This document shows positions 43,633 to 52,533 of a stretch of 64,000 nt of DNA, in pieces. A program made the translations under genes and the position numbers. Below the pieces are notes generated by a model. The model searched no databases, was not told the DNA's origin, and saw nothing but the letters and a program-made list of their open reading frames with translations. The stretch comes from Gemmataceae bacterium (GTDB lineage Bacteria; Planctomycetota; Planctomycetia; Gemmatales; Gemmataceae), in NCBI GenBank assembly GCA_009692005.1, contig SHZZ01000005.1:62001-126000 (forward strand), written 5' to 3'. Every line of letters begins with the position of its first letter. Position 1 is the first letter of the stretch.

Positions 43633-45522
43633 TCAGCCCACCAGTTGAAATTCAGGAAGAAGGAAAATCACCCAGATAAAATCGGCCAGAGTCTCGGGCG
43701 ATGGGTTGTCACCCAGAATGGCAACGGCCGACTGAACTTCCGATTCCACAGGAAGCCTGCTCAAAGCAGCCAGAAAGATCTGCTCAACAATCTTGCGCGG
43801 ATTGGAACTCCCCTGGGATTTGTGGAGGCGATTTCCACCTTGCAAGACCAGGTCGTGAAAGATCGGCCCCGAGGCCAGGTCGAGCGCTTCTAAAGTAGTG
43901 AGAGTCTCGGCACGAGTGGTCACCACTTGCTCACGGTTGGGCCGGCCCAAAGTTCGCATGAGCAGATTGGAATGAACCATCGTGGCGCGGACCATTTGCC
44001 TTTCAATTAGCCCGGCTGCCGGGGGAGGCTCCTTGCCCAGAGGGGCGTCGATTTTCTTGGGCGCAGCGCCGGTGATCAACCAAACCGCGTCAATAAACTG
44101 CTCCGCGGTCAGGCGTTTTAGCAATGGCCCATGGAAAACCACATCCGCGGTCCCGGGATCCTCCGCCAGCATCACCGCCCTGGACTGGTAAGCCTGTGAA
44201 GAGGCAATATGCTCAAGCAACTTCTTGCTATCGTAACCCGACTTTTTGAAATACTCGGCGAGGTAATCGAGCAGATCTTCATTCCAGGGTTGATTGGCCA
44301 TGACATCCACGGGGTGGACAATGCCTCGGCCCATGAGCCGGTGCCAATAGCGGTTGGCCATGGTGCGGGCAAAACGGCCATTTTCCGGGTGGGTGACGAG
44401 CGCGGCCAACTGCTCCAGCCTTTGTTGCCTGGGCGCCTTGGGATCAATCTTGCCCAGCTCTGGCCAAAGGAAGGAAGCCTCGGCAAACTTGCCCGTCTCT
44501 TTGTCACAGCGATAAATTTCCAGCGGCTTGTCCGCCACGATCGCGGCCAGGGAATAGGCATCCTGCAGCTTCCAGGTATCGATGAAACTATCATGGCAGG
44601 AGGCGCATTTCATGTTGATGCCGAAAAACACCTGCGAGACATTCTGCGAAAACTGAATCTCTGGCACCTGGCTGGCATTTACCCGCCCGCGCCATTTGAT
44701 CCCCTTGATGAAGCCTTCGGAATCCGCCCCAGGCAGGAGCAACTCGCGAACAAACTGGTCGTAAGGCTTATTGGACAAGAGGGAAGAATAAAGCCAGGCG
44801 GTGATCTGCTTCCTGCCGCCATCGATGAAACCCGTGCCCTTGAATTCATTTCTTAACAAGTCATTCCAGAAGGCTAGCCAGTGATCGGAATAAGCGCGCT
44901 TGTCTTCAAGAAGTTGCAGAATCAGCCGTCCGCGCTTGTTTGAATAGGCATTTGAGGAAAAGGCCTGCAGCTCCGCGGGCAGAGGCAGCAGGCCAACCAG
45001 ATCGAGGGAAACTCTGCGGTAAAAGGCGGCGTCGGAAATCCCCGCGGGAGGCGCCAGTTGGTTTGTGCCATAGTGCTTTAAAAGAATCCAGTCGATCGGG
45101 TGGCCCGCGCCACCGGGGATGGCCACCTGGCGAAATCGCAAAGGAGGAACATAGGCCGTGGCCTTGAAGGAAAATCCCGGTTCCCAGGGAAACTTCTGAT
45201 CGATCCAGCGAGCCAGCAGGGCGATTTCCTTTTCTTTCAGCCGGTCCCCCTTGGGCGGCATGCGTTCCTCAGGATTGGAGGAATGCACACGGCGGATCAA
45301 ATCGCTTCCCTTGGAATTCCCCTCCCGCGCCACTTTGCTTTTGACAATCCCTTCGCGGGTGTCGAGCGAAAGGGACCCTTTGTAGGTGCCGTTCGTGTGG
45401 CAGGAGGCGCAATGCTTTCTCAAAATCGGGGCGATTTCGTGGATGAAATCGACCGGTTTCTCCTGCGCCATGAGGGCCGTGGGGAGGAAAAAGAAAGGCA
45501 ACAAGGGGAACAAGTATTTCAT
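43633..45522 (-). CDS. Planctomycete cytochrome c + DUF1549 + DUF1553 protein
   Basis: A 629-residue exported protein. After a signal peptide (KYLFPLLPFFFLPTALMAQ) comes a cytochrome-like domain with HCASCH (Cys38, Cys41, His42), the single c-type haem motif of the planctomycete cytochrome family, and NPEERMPPKG with the probable Met ligand. DUF1549 follows (PIDWILLKHYGTNQLAPPAG, FYRRVSLDLVGLLP, WLAFWNDLLRNEF) and then DUF1553 (ENGRFARTMANRYWHRLMGRGIVHPVD, FKKSGYDSKKLLEHIASSQAYQ). The role is unknown; such proteins are candidates for periplasmic polysaccharide or electron-transfer systems. It is encoded directly upstream of DUF1501. Start ATG 45522. Confidence 0.93.
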   Translation of the reverse strand: MKYLFPLLPFFFLPTALMAQEKPVDFIHEIAPILRKHCASCHTNGTYKGSLSLDTREGIVKSKVAREGNSKGSDLIRRVHSSNPEERMPPKGDRLKEKEIALLARWIDQKFPWEPGFSFKATAYVPPLRFRQVAIPGGAGHPIDWILLKHYGTNQLAPPAGISDAAFYRRVSLDLVGLLPLPAELQAFSSNAYSNKRGRLILQLLEDKRAYSDHWLAFWNDLLRNEFKGTGFIDGGRKQITAWLYSSLLSNKPYDQFVRELLLPGADSEGFIKGIKWRGRVNASQVPEIQFSQNVSQVFFGINMKCASCHDSFIDTWKLQDAYSLAAIVADKPLEIYRCDKETGKFAEASFLWPELGKIDPKAPRQQRLEQLAALVTHPENGRFARTMANRYWHRLMGRGIVHPVDVMANQPWNEDLLDYLAEYFKKSGYDSKKLLEHIASSQAYQSRAVMLAEDPGTADVVFHGPLLKRLTAEQFIDAVWLITGAAPKKIDAPLGKEPPPAAGLIERQMVRATMVHSNLLMRTLGRPNREQVVTTRAETLTTLEALDLASGPIFHDLVLQGGNRLHKSQGSSNPRKIVEQIFLAALSRLPVESEVQSAVAILGDNPSPETLADFIWVIFLLPEFQLVG

Positions 45523-45562
45523 GCGGGATTCCAAAAACCACCCTGCGGGAAAACGCGGACTC

Positions 45563-45577
45563 TTGACATTATGTCAA
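45563..45577. promoter_or_regulatory. Perfect palindrome upstream of the cytochrome-DUF1501 operon
   Basis: TTGACAT-T-ATGTCAA, seven-base arms around one base, 41 bases before ATG 45522. The size and symmetry fit a dimeric repressor site; each half also contains TTGACA. No regulator gene is nearby. Confidence 0.35.
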
Positions 45578-45590
45578 CAGGTTGGGGAAG

Positions 45591-45614
45591 TTTCCAGCGA
45601 GAGTTTGCTGGAAA
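45591..45614. other. Inverted repeat (TTTCCAGC / GCTGGAAA)
   Basis: Perfect eight-base arms with an eight-base loop, about 80 bases past the end of the beta-propeller gene. No T-run follows on the minus strand, so it is not a standard terminator. It could protect or end the mRNA. Confidence 0.4.
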
Positions 45615-45694
45615 GCTTGGCCCTGGATGCCATGGCAAGATTTGGCGCAGGCCGATTTTTTTTAGGAAGCCTTTAGCAAGCCTGCACCCGGCCG

Positions 45695-46585
45695 CTATTC
45701 TTGCAGCCGCAGGGTGTAAATATCAAAGCCGCCATCGCGGTTGGAGATGAAAGCCAGGCGTTTGCCATCCGGTGAGAAAGAGGCAAAGTTGTCTTGCCCC
45801 GGATGACTGGTCAAGTTTCTGGGGTTTTCGCCGTTCTCTTGCATGAGGAAGATATCGTAGTTTCCCGTGCGGTTGGAGGTGAAAGCAATGGATTTGCCAT
45901 CGGGGGAGAAAACAGGCCAGCAATCTAGCGCGGGGTGATTAGTCAGGCGTAGAACCTGATCACCATTCTGGTTCATGGAACAGATCTCGAAATTACCGGA
46001 GCGGGAACTGGCAAAGGCGATCTTTTTTCCATCCCCTTTCCAGGAGCAGTTGTTATCGAAGGCGGGGTTTTGCGTCAGGCGGTTGATTTTGCCGCTGGCC
46101 ATTTCCAGCGAATAAATTTCCTGATTGCCATCCCGGGTGCTGACCCAGGCAATCGACTTTCCGTCTGGTGAAAAGCGCGGGGATTCATCAAAGGCCTTGT
46201 GAGGAACCAGAGTTTTCACGCCGACGCCATCCGCCTGCACGGTATTGATCTGCAATTTGCCATCCGTTCCTTGCAGGGTGTCGTGGACATAAACAACCAA
46301 AGCGCTATCGGGGGACCAATGCCCGTCGAAATGCGGAGTGTTGGGCGAAGGCACGATCAACGGGATAGCCTTGGCCCCGGGCAGGGCCTCCATGGCGGAC
46401 AGTTCCATCCTGCCCTGATGAATGCGTGTGAACAAAAGTTTTTTCCCATCGGCCGACCATTGCAGATGGGATTTGAAAGCCCCATCGGTCGTGAGCCGGG
46501 TTACCGCCAACGGTGGATTCCCTGGCTGGGCCAGGGAAAGGAACGGAAGAAAGGGCAGGAAGAAAGAAGCGAGAAGAGTTTTCAT
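45695..46585 (-). CDS. TolB-like PD40 beta-propeller protein
   Basis: Exported protein of 296 residues built of WD40-like PD40 repeats. A signal peptide (MKTLLASFFLPFLPFLSLAQ) is followed by at least five repeats of the type PRFSPDGKSIAWVSTRDGNQEIYSLE, PVFSPDGKSIAFTSNRTGNYDIFLMQ and ASFSPDGKRLAFISNRDGGFDIYTL. It probably forms a small beta-propeller for protein or glycan binding in the periplasm. The start is ATG 46585, which shares its A with the TGA of the upstream DUF1501 gene (TGATG), a clear sign of translational coupling. A frame extends to 46801, inside the DUF1501 gene, and is rejected as coding. Confidence 0.88.
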   Translation of the reverse strand: MKTLLASFFLPFLPFLSLAQPGNPPLAVTRLTTDGAFKSHLQWSADGKKLLFTRIHQGRMELSAMEALPGAKAIPLIVPSPNTPHFDGHWSPDSALVVYVHDTLQGTDGKLQINTVQADGVGVKTLVPHKAFDESPRFSPDGKSIAWVSTRDGNQEIYSLEMASGKINRLTQNPAFDNNCSWKGDGKKIAFASSRSGNFEICSMNQNGDQVLRLTNHPALDCWPVFSPDGKSIAFTSNRTGNYDIFLMQENGENPRNLTSHPGQDNFASFSPDGKRLAFISNRDGGFDIYTLRLQE

Positions 46586-47940
46586 CAAAACAGCTCGTGG
46601 ACGACTTCGCCATCGACCGCAAGGCCCATGGATTGCGATTGTTCGCTGGTGATCCCCATGGCGTTGTGAATCGTGGCAGCAAGATCGGCGGGAGTAACCG
46701 GACGCGTCAGGGGTCTTTCCGCGCGGGCATCGCTTGAGCCGATAACCCGCCCGGGTTGTATCCCTCCGCCAGCCAACAATGCGCTGTAACAATGTTCCCA
46801 ATGGTCGCGCCCGGCTTTGTCGTTAATCTTGGGGCTGCGGCCAAACTCGCCCACCGCCACCACGAGGGTAGAATCGAGCAAGCCGCGGGATTTCAAATCG
46901 TCCAAAAGCGTGGAGACGGCGCGGTCGAGCCAGGGCCCATGGCGATCGGCCATGATCTGAAAGTTGCGGTAATGATGATCCCAGCCGCCATCGCCAGCGT
47001 CCTCTTCCGCCTCGACATGGTCGGACCAGTTCACTTGCACAAAAGGGATGCCTTTTTCCACCAGGCGGCGCGCCAGCAGGCAGGATTGGCCAAAGCGGGT
47101 GCGGCCGTACTGGTCGCGCAGGCGCGGCATTTCCAGGTTTAGGTCAAACAGGTTGCGGGCCTCCGGGCGCAACAGGAGGGCAAAGGCCTGCTCCACATGG
47201 CCGGACCATGCCGAGGCCAGGAAATTTTTTTCCGCTTGCGAAAAAAGAGCGGCAAAGGCATCGCCTAGTTTGCGCCTATCATCCAGGCGTTCCGGCGTCA
47301 GCCCTTGGCCAAGTTCCAACCCGGGGATTCTGGTCTTGGCTTCACTCGCGTCGTATTCCAGGCGAAACGGTTCGCACGCCGACCCAAGGAAACCGCCGGT
47401 TTCCCCCACGATGGCCTTTTTCCCCTGGTGAAGTTTTCCCCCCACCACCATGAAGGAAGGCAAGCCGGAATTGAGCCTGCGCACCTTGGCGATAATGCTT
47501 CCGGTGGTGGGCCTGGCCTGGCCCGAGCGGGGTTTCCCGTCGAGCCCCACTGCCCCGGCGATGCTTCCAGTCAGGCCAATAGTCCCGGCAACGCCATGGT
47601 CGTTCGACCCGGTGTGCATGCCGCGGAGGAGTGAAAATTGATTGGCGCGCTGTGCAAGCTGGGGAAACAGTTCGCCAAACCGCACGCCGGAAATGGTCGT
47701 GGGAATGGAGGCGAATGGCCCGCGGAATTCCACCGGGGCATCGGGCTTGGGGTCAAAGGTGTCGAGCTGGGCCGGACCGCCCCAAAGCCAAAGCAGGATC
47801 ACCGACTTGGCCTTCGGTTTTTCCAAAGCGCCTGCCTGCAAGAGCGCCGGCCATGACAAACCCAAAACGGAAGAGGCCCCCGCCTGGAGAACCCCCCGCC
47901 GCGTGAAACTTCGCCCAGGTGTATCACCAAGTATCAGCAA
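46585..47940 (-). CDS. DUF1501 exported protein, copy 2
   Basis: DUF1501 family protein, 451 residues, with a Tat-type signal (SFTRRGVLQAGASSVLGL). Seen: SVILLWLWGGPAQLDTFDPK, the GCLLARRL-equivalent RFGQSCLLARRLVEKGIPFVQV, GGWDHHYRNF and LVVAVGEFGRSPKIND, then HWEHCYSALLAGGGIQPG. It differs clearly from copy 1 and is a distinct subfamily. TTG 47940 is chosen as start because GAGGTG lies eight bases upstream and overlaps the stop of the metallohydrolase gene. The product is probably co-made with the upstream hydrolase and the downstream beta-propeller. Function unknown. Confidence 0.9.
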   Translation of the reverse strand: MLILGDTPGRSFTRRGVLQAGASSVLGLSWPALLQAGALEKPKAKSVILLWLWGGPAQLDTFDPKPDAPVEFRGPFASIPTTISGVRFGELFPQLAQRANQFSLLRGMHTGSNDHGVAGTIGLTGSIAGAVGLDGKPRSGQARPTTGSIIAKVRRLNSGLPSFMVVGGKLHQGKKAIVGETGGFLGSACEPFRLEYDASEAKTRIPGLELGQGLTPERLDDRRKLGDAFAALFSQAEKNFLASAWSGHVEQAFALLLRPEARNLFDLNLEMPRLRDQYGRTRFGQSCLLARRLVEKGIPFVQVNWSDHVEAEEDAGDGGWDHHYRNFQIMADRHGPWLDRAVSTLLDDLKSRGLLDSTLVVAVGEFGRSPKINDKAGRDHWEHCYSALLAGGGIQPGRVIGSSDARAERPLTRPVTPADLAATIHNAMGITSEQSQSMGLAVDGEVVHELF

Positions 47941-47948
47941 GTCTACTT

Positions 47949-47954
47949 CACCTC
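47949..47954 (-). promoter_or_regulatory. Shine-Dalgarno GAGGTG deciding the TTG start at 47940
   Basis: GAGGTG overlaps the TGA stop of the metallohydrolase gene and ends eight bases before TTG 47940, which would couple the two genes. Confidence 0.6.
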
Positions 47955-50331
47955 AGGAATCTGGAGCGCTCTCCTTGGCAATCCGCCGATAGGCCGCGAT
48001 CGCCTCTTGGAAGGTCTTTTCCGCTTCGGCTCGTTCCGGCTCGGCGATGGCCTTGGCCCGCACCCGCCACAACTGCTCAATCACGCCCACGCACCAGTTG
48101 GCGCTCTCTCTGGAAGCCCTTATCGGCTTTCCACCAATCAAAATATTAACAGGATTGGTGTGAAGCTGGGGAGTCGACCTGAGGGCAATCCAGGAACTTT
48201 TCTTGACGGGAACTTTAAAGTCCAGTTCATGGATTTTGCCGTCCGCGGGAATTTCCTTGGCGGCCGCCACCTGGCCGTTAACGATCAACTCCACAGTGCG
48301 CATGCCGTCTTGGGGAAGCGAACCTCCCACGGCGGTGCCCAGGGGAGTATCCTTCGCAAAGGCCACCGCCGCCTTGACCCCAACTTCACCAGGTGATTTC
48401 AATTCCACTGGGCTGGTTCCAGGTAAAACGCCATTGACCTCGAATTTCAAAGCGTGGGCGTAGCCATCGGACACATACGACCGGCCTTTGCGGATCCCTT
48501 CGCACCAGTCGGAAAAATCCACCCGATCGACTTTGCCCAACTGCACATAGACCCGCCCCTGCCCCACCCGGCTGCCACTAATGCAGGGGAAATCGGTCTC
48601 GCCGCTCGCCTTCAACGGCAGGCCGCAGTTCATGATGTGGTACCAGCAATTCCATTCGCGAACCCGGTGGGTATCCATGGCGCTGATAAAATCGCAAAGG
48701 CCAAGCATGCTGGTGACGCAAATTTCCTGAGCGCCAATCCCATCCATCTCGGGTATCAACAAGTTGGGCAGCTTATCGAATCGCCGGATGTGCGCTTGCA
48801 GGATTTCATTTCTCGTAAGCGTGCCATCGCGGTCGGTGTCGGCAAGACGGAAGGATTCAGGCAAGGGCAACTCGGCAGCCTGGGCTTCCTCACTGGAAAG
48901 TTTGCCATCCTTGTCGGTATCCGCGCCAACCAGGTAGCGTTGCGCGGCCAGTTCGGAAATGGCGCCCAATCCACTGGCGGAATGCGCGTAGCCCGTCACC
49001 GCCCCCTGAGCCTTGGCCCAGCGCATCAAGGGCGTGGTCCAGGTGGGCCAGCCCTTGGTCTTCGTTCCCTCTGATCCCGGATAGGTCTGATCCTTCAAAT
49101 TCAATAAGCAGACATGACCCAAAAGCTGCGAGCCGAACCCGCTGACTTCGATGTCGTATTTCAACACCGTGAACGGTTCACTCTTCTTGTTCACTCCGGG
49201 TTCAAAAAACTGGCGTTGAAAATCGTAGCAGGGCCCCCAGGTCAGGTTGCAACCCACATTTAACCCCTCGCCCTTCACATGAAGAAACATGTCGTCGGCA
49301 AAAACGCCCTCAGTGGGGCTAGTGTAATGGGCGCATCCGGCGGCGTGAATGTGGTGATCACCGCTGTAGAACCCATACGCCGCCGTATCGAGCCAGCGGT
49401 CCAATTTCACCTCCAGGGTATGCGGCCCTTTTTCCGGAACCATCACCTTCTTGGTTTTCTGAAAATACTCGGGCCCCCTGCAATAAGTCATGGTCAGCTC
49501 ACCCGGAGGCAGCAAGACCACGCCGCCATCGGCGCGGTACACCTGTTTCTGAAAAAAGAAGTCGGGCGCCAGCCGTTTGGCCTGTGCTGGAAAAACATGG
49601 CCAAGGCGGTCCTGGAAGGTGAAGCGGCCCACGGTCGGCTGACCATTTTCATCCAGGACTTTCATTTTCACTGCCACCGCCGGTCGGATCTGGAAGAGAA
49701 CTGGCGCCTGGGCGCGGAACCCAAGGTCCTGGGTCCCCTGGCCGACATCGAACTCGAGGGTGACCTCCCTGGCGCCGGCTTCGCTGCTGTAAGCCAAGAG
49801 CACGCCGTAATCGACTTTCAATCCAGTCAGCCTGCCGGTCAGGGGCGGTGAAGAAAAGATTTCTCCATGAAAGAACTTCCCCTTGTCCCCCGGATTTCTG
49901 CCGGCGCCGCCGCCAGAATAGACCGGCCCCATCTGCGGGGAACTGATCCGCAGGGGATGGGCTACGCCGGCCTCATTGACAACCTTGTAAAGGAAAGGAG
50001 TGTAGCCATGCTGTTGCAACCTCGGGTTCGCTTTTCCCCGTGCCACCTTGACCCGGGATTCCGGATTGATGTGAATGTTGACCAGTGTCAGTTCATCGAG
50101 GGTTTTTTGGATCTCGGCAGCGTCGCGGTCCTTCAAGGCTTTTTCCAGCTTCTGGTTCACAGCCGCAGGCAAAGGCGCGCCAATGAATTCCAGCGCCTCC
50201 TGTACGCGCTTGATTTGCGCCGCCAATGGCTGGCCTTCCACTTCGATTATGTCCGCTCCCCGTGATGCTCCCAAGGGGAGGAACCCGATTGCCAGGGCGG
50301 CCAAACACCAACTGTCGATCTGCTTCCACAT
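47953..50331 (-). CDS. CehA/McbA-type PHP metallohydrolase with EF-hand insert
   Basis: Exported protein of 792 residues. A signal peptide precedes an N-terminal region (~30-310) with beta-rich parts. The CehA/McbA-type PHP domain begins at FYSGDHHIHAAGC (residues ~322-333), with a metal-binding HHIH. Inside the hydrolase, residues ~470-482 (DTDKDGKLSSEEA) and ~498-510 (DTDRDGTLTRNEI) are two EF-hand-type calcium loops, then PEMDGIGAQEICVTSML resumes the hydrolase. It could cleave a phosphate or glycoside ester; the substrate is unknown. GGAG lies eight bases before ATG 50331. It is followed by DUF1501 and a beta-propeller gene in one operon. Confidence 0.82.
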   Translation of the reverse strand: MWKQIDSWCLAALAIGFLPLGASRGADIIEVEGQPLAAQIKRVQEALEFIGAPLPAAVNQKLEKALKDRDAAEIQKTLDELTLVNIHINPESRVKVARGKANPRLQQHGYTPFLYKVVNEAGVAHPLRISSPQMGPVYSGGGAGRNPGDKGKFFHGEIFSSPPLTGRLTGLKVDYGVLLAYSSEAGAREVTLEFDVGQGTQDLGFRAQAPVLFQIRPAVAVKMKVLDENGQPTVGRFTFQDRLGHVFPAQAKRLAPDFFFQKQVYRADGGVVLLPPGELTMTYCRGPEYFQKTKKVMVPEKGPHTLEVKLDRWLDTAAYGFYSGDHHIHAAGCAHYTSPTEGVFADDMFLHVKGEGLNVGCNLTWGPCYDFQRQFFEPGVNKKSEPFTVLKYDIEVSGFGSQLLGHVCLLNLKDQTYPGSEGTKTKGWPTWTTPLMRWAKAQGAVTGYAHSASGLGAISELAAQRYLVGADTDKDGKLSSEEAQAAELPLPESFRLADTDRDGTLTRNEILQAHIRRFDKLPNLLIPEMDGIGAQEICVTSMLGLCDFISAMDTHRVREWNCWYHIMNCGLPLKASGETDFPCISGSRVGQGRVYVQLGKVDRVDFSDWCEGIRKGRSYVSDGYAHALKFEVNGVLPGTSPVELKSPGEVGVKAAVAFAKDTPLGTAVGGSLPQDGMRTVELIVNGQVAAAKEIPADGKIHELDFKVPVKKSSWIALRSTPQLHTNPVNILIGGKPIRASRESANWCVGVIEQLWRVRAKAIAEPERAEAEKTFQEAIAAYRRIAKESAPDS

Positions 50332-50471
50332 GGTGATTTCTCCAACTAAATGGCAGGCTGGATGCAATCATCCCCGATTCTCCGGAGAACGCAAGGGGGT
50401 AGTTGAGGATTTCGCTTCGTAGGGGAATTGGCGAGATCGGGACCGCGGCGCATTTCGCCAGGGCTTGCCTT

Positions 50472-52301
50472 TCATTTCACGGGGACCAGGCGGACCTGCC
50501 TGACATCCATGACCGCGCTTTTCGCCTTCTTCTTCACCCGGATTTCCAGCACCTGTCGGCCAGGGGTGGCAATCTCCAACTCGCCCACTATGCGGGGCTT
50601 GAACTGCTGAAACCCACCGGTGTCTTCCACCACAAAGGGCAATACTTTATCGCCCGCCTTGAAAATGACTTCGCTTCCTCCCTGCCCCGTGCCACACCCT
50701 TGCAGCACTTCAACCTGGAATTTCCCAGGCCGGTTAATTTCGAATTCCCACTTGGCCCAATCGTTTTCATTGATCCAATAACCGAGCGTGGTTTTGTGGG
50801 GCAACGGCTCATAACGCAATTGCGAACCAAAAACCTCCGCGTACTTGGAATGCAGTAGCACCACGCCATCTTTTCCCTGGGGATTGGGATGGTAATTGGG
50901 GTTGAGTTGCATTTCACGGGCGCCAACCGACTGGCGCCACTCTTTCAGGCGGGCGCGAAGCTGCTGCACCAGTTCGGGTTTCTCATTGGCCACATTGCGC
51001 GATTCACCCAGGTCTTTTCCCAGGTCAAACAGTTCCCCCCGAGAGTTCTCCACGAACTCGATCAGTTTCCAATTCCCCAGACGGATCGCCGACCCCGGCT
51101 TCCCCCCTTGATTGCTGTAATGGGGATAGTGCCAGAACAAAGGCCGTTGGTCTGCGGCTTCACCCCCAGGTTTTTGCTGAAAACTTTTTGCGAAGCTGAC
51201 ACCATCGACGGTATGCGTGAACTTTAAACCGCATATTTCAGCCAGAGTGGGAAAGAAATCGATGCTGGAACAAGTCGTGGATGTCACCGTCCCGGGCGCC
51301 ACCACCCCGGGCCAGCGGACCAGCAATGGCACGCGGATGCCTCCTTCATAAAGGTAGCCTTTGCCCTCGCGAAGCGGGGCGTTGATCGTGGCCGGGGTGT
51401 TGTTCCCCTCCAGGACGCTGAGTCCGCCATTATCCGAGGTGAAAATCACCACAGTATTTTCCGCCAGCTTGAGATCCTCCAGTTTCTTGAGAACCGCCCC
51501 GACCGCCAAGTCCATGCTTTCCACCATGGCGGCGTATACCGGGTTGTTTTGGGTTCCCGGCCTGCCATCGGCCGGATAGGGTGCAACCCGCTCGGCCGGG
51601 GCGCGAATGGGCGTGTGGACGGAATAATGTGGCAGGTAAAGGAAAAAAGGTTTGTCCCGGTTTTGCTCGAGAAATTGGCCAGCTTCAAGCGCCAGGCGGT
51701 CGGGCAGGTATTGATTTTCCGGGGCCTTCTCCAAACCAGGCATGAACCTCCCCTGGTTATTTTTGAAAGGAGAAAAGTAACTCAGAGGAGTTCCCGTGTG
51801 ATCGCCCGCAATATTGAATTGAAACCCCTGCTTCGCTGGTGAAAAGCCCTCGCCCCCCAGATGCCACTTGCCAATGATCCCGGTTACATATCCCGATTGA
51901 GAAAACAATTCCGCCAGAGTGATTTCTTCCAAGGGGAGTTGCTGAACGATCGGGGGGCGAAGAAATTTCTGGTCGGGGCGGTCGGGGCGGCCGGGAAGCC
52001 AGTCGGTCAGGTTTAATCGGGCTGGGTACTTGCCGGTCATAATGCTGGCGCGGGTAGGGGAGCAAACCGGGCAGGCGGCATAGAAATCGCTGAAACGGGC
52101 GCCGCTTTTCGCCAGGGAGTCTATTGCTTTAGTCCGGAAATATTTGCTGCCATAGCACCCAAGGTCGTTTCTCCCCAAATCATCGATCAGGAAGAAGACG
52201 ACATTCAGGTGCGGCTTCTTGGCAGAAAGAGATTGGGTCAACCCCAGGGGGGCCATGGTCCCAAGAAAAATCAAGGCAAGTGAAAAGTGGGTGTGCATCA
52301 T
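50472..52301 (-). CDS. Exported sulfatase with C-terminal carbohydrate-binding-like domain
   Basis: Type I sulfatase, 609 residues, likely in the periplasm. After a signal peptide, the metal site appears in NVVFFLIDDLGRNDLGCYG and the formylglycine motif as CSPTRAS (Cys80 in C-x-P-x-R), so it needs a formylglycine-generating enzyme encoded elsewhere. VIFTSDNGG holds the further metal ligands and GKWHLGG the catalytic Lys/His. The last ~110 residues form a beta-rich domain (WEFEINRPGKFQVEVLQGCGTGQGGSEVIFKAG) like a sugar-binding or DUF5077-type module. A double ATG starts at 52301. It probably desulfates algal polysaccharides or glycosaminoglycans. A 140-base gap separates it from the metallohydrolase gene. 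Confidence 0.93.
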   Translation of the reverse strand: MMHTHFSLALIFLGTMAPLGLTQSLSAKKPHLNVVFFLIDDLGRNDLGCYGSKYFRTKAIDSLAKSGARFSDFYAACPVCSPTRASIMTGKYPARLNLTDWLPGRPDRPDQKFLRPPIVQQLPLEEITLAELFSQSGYVTGIIGKWHLGGEGFSPAKQGFQFNIAGDHTGTPLSYFSPFKNNQGRFMPGLEKAPENQYLPDRLALEAGQFLEQNRDKPFFLYLPHYSVHTPIRAPAERVAPYPADGRPGTQNNPVYAAMVESMDLAVGAVLKKLEDLKLAENTVVIFTSDNGGLSVLEGNNTPATINAPLREGKGYLYEGGIRVPLLVRWPGVVAPGTVTSTTCSSIDFFPTLAEICGLKFTHTVDGVSFAKSFQQKPGGEAADQRPLFWHYPHYSNQGGKPGSAIRLGNWKLIEFVENSRGELFDLGKDLGESRNVANEKPELVQQLRARLKEWRQSVGAREMQLNPNYHPNPQGKDGVVLLHSKYAEVFGSQLRYEPLPHKTTLGYWINENDWAKWEFEINRPGKFQVEVLQGCGTGQGGSEVIFKAGDKVLPFVVEDTGGFQQFKPRIVGELEIATPGRQVLEIRVKKKAKSAVMDVRQVRLVPVK

Positions 52302-52533
52302 GGGAAGGTTCGTCCAGGGGAGATAAATGCCTAACCAGGATTAAGGATTCGAGAGGAGCATGCAAGGAAAAAGGCCATTAGATTGCGCAAGACCCCCAAC
52401 CTCACAGGGAAAGCTGGGTTTAACGGTTTTTCCTTTTGCACCTATTATTTGCATTGAAGTGATCCTGACCATGATGCCGATTTTTACTGAAGTGACCCCC
52501 CGTTTTCTTCCCGGCTTGGAAGGGTGATTCTCC

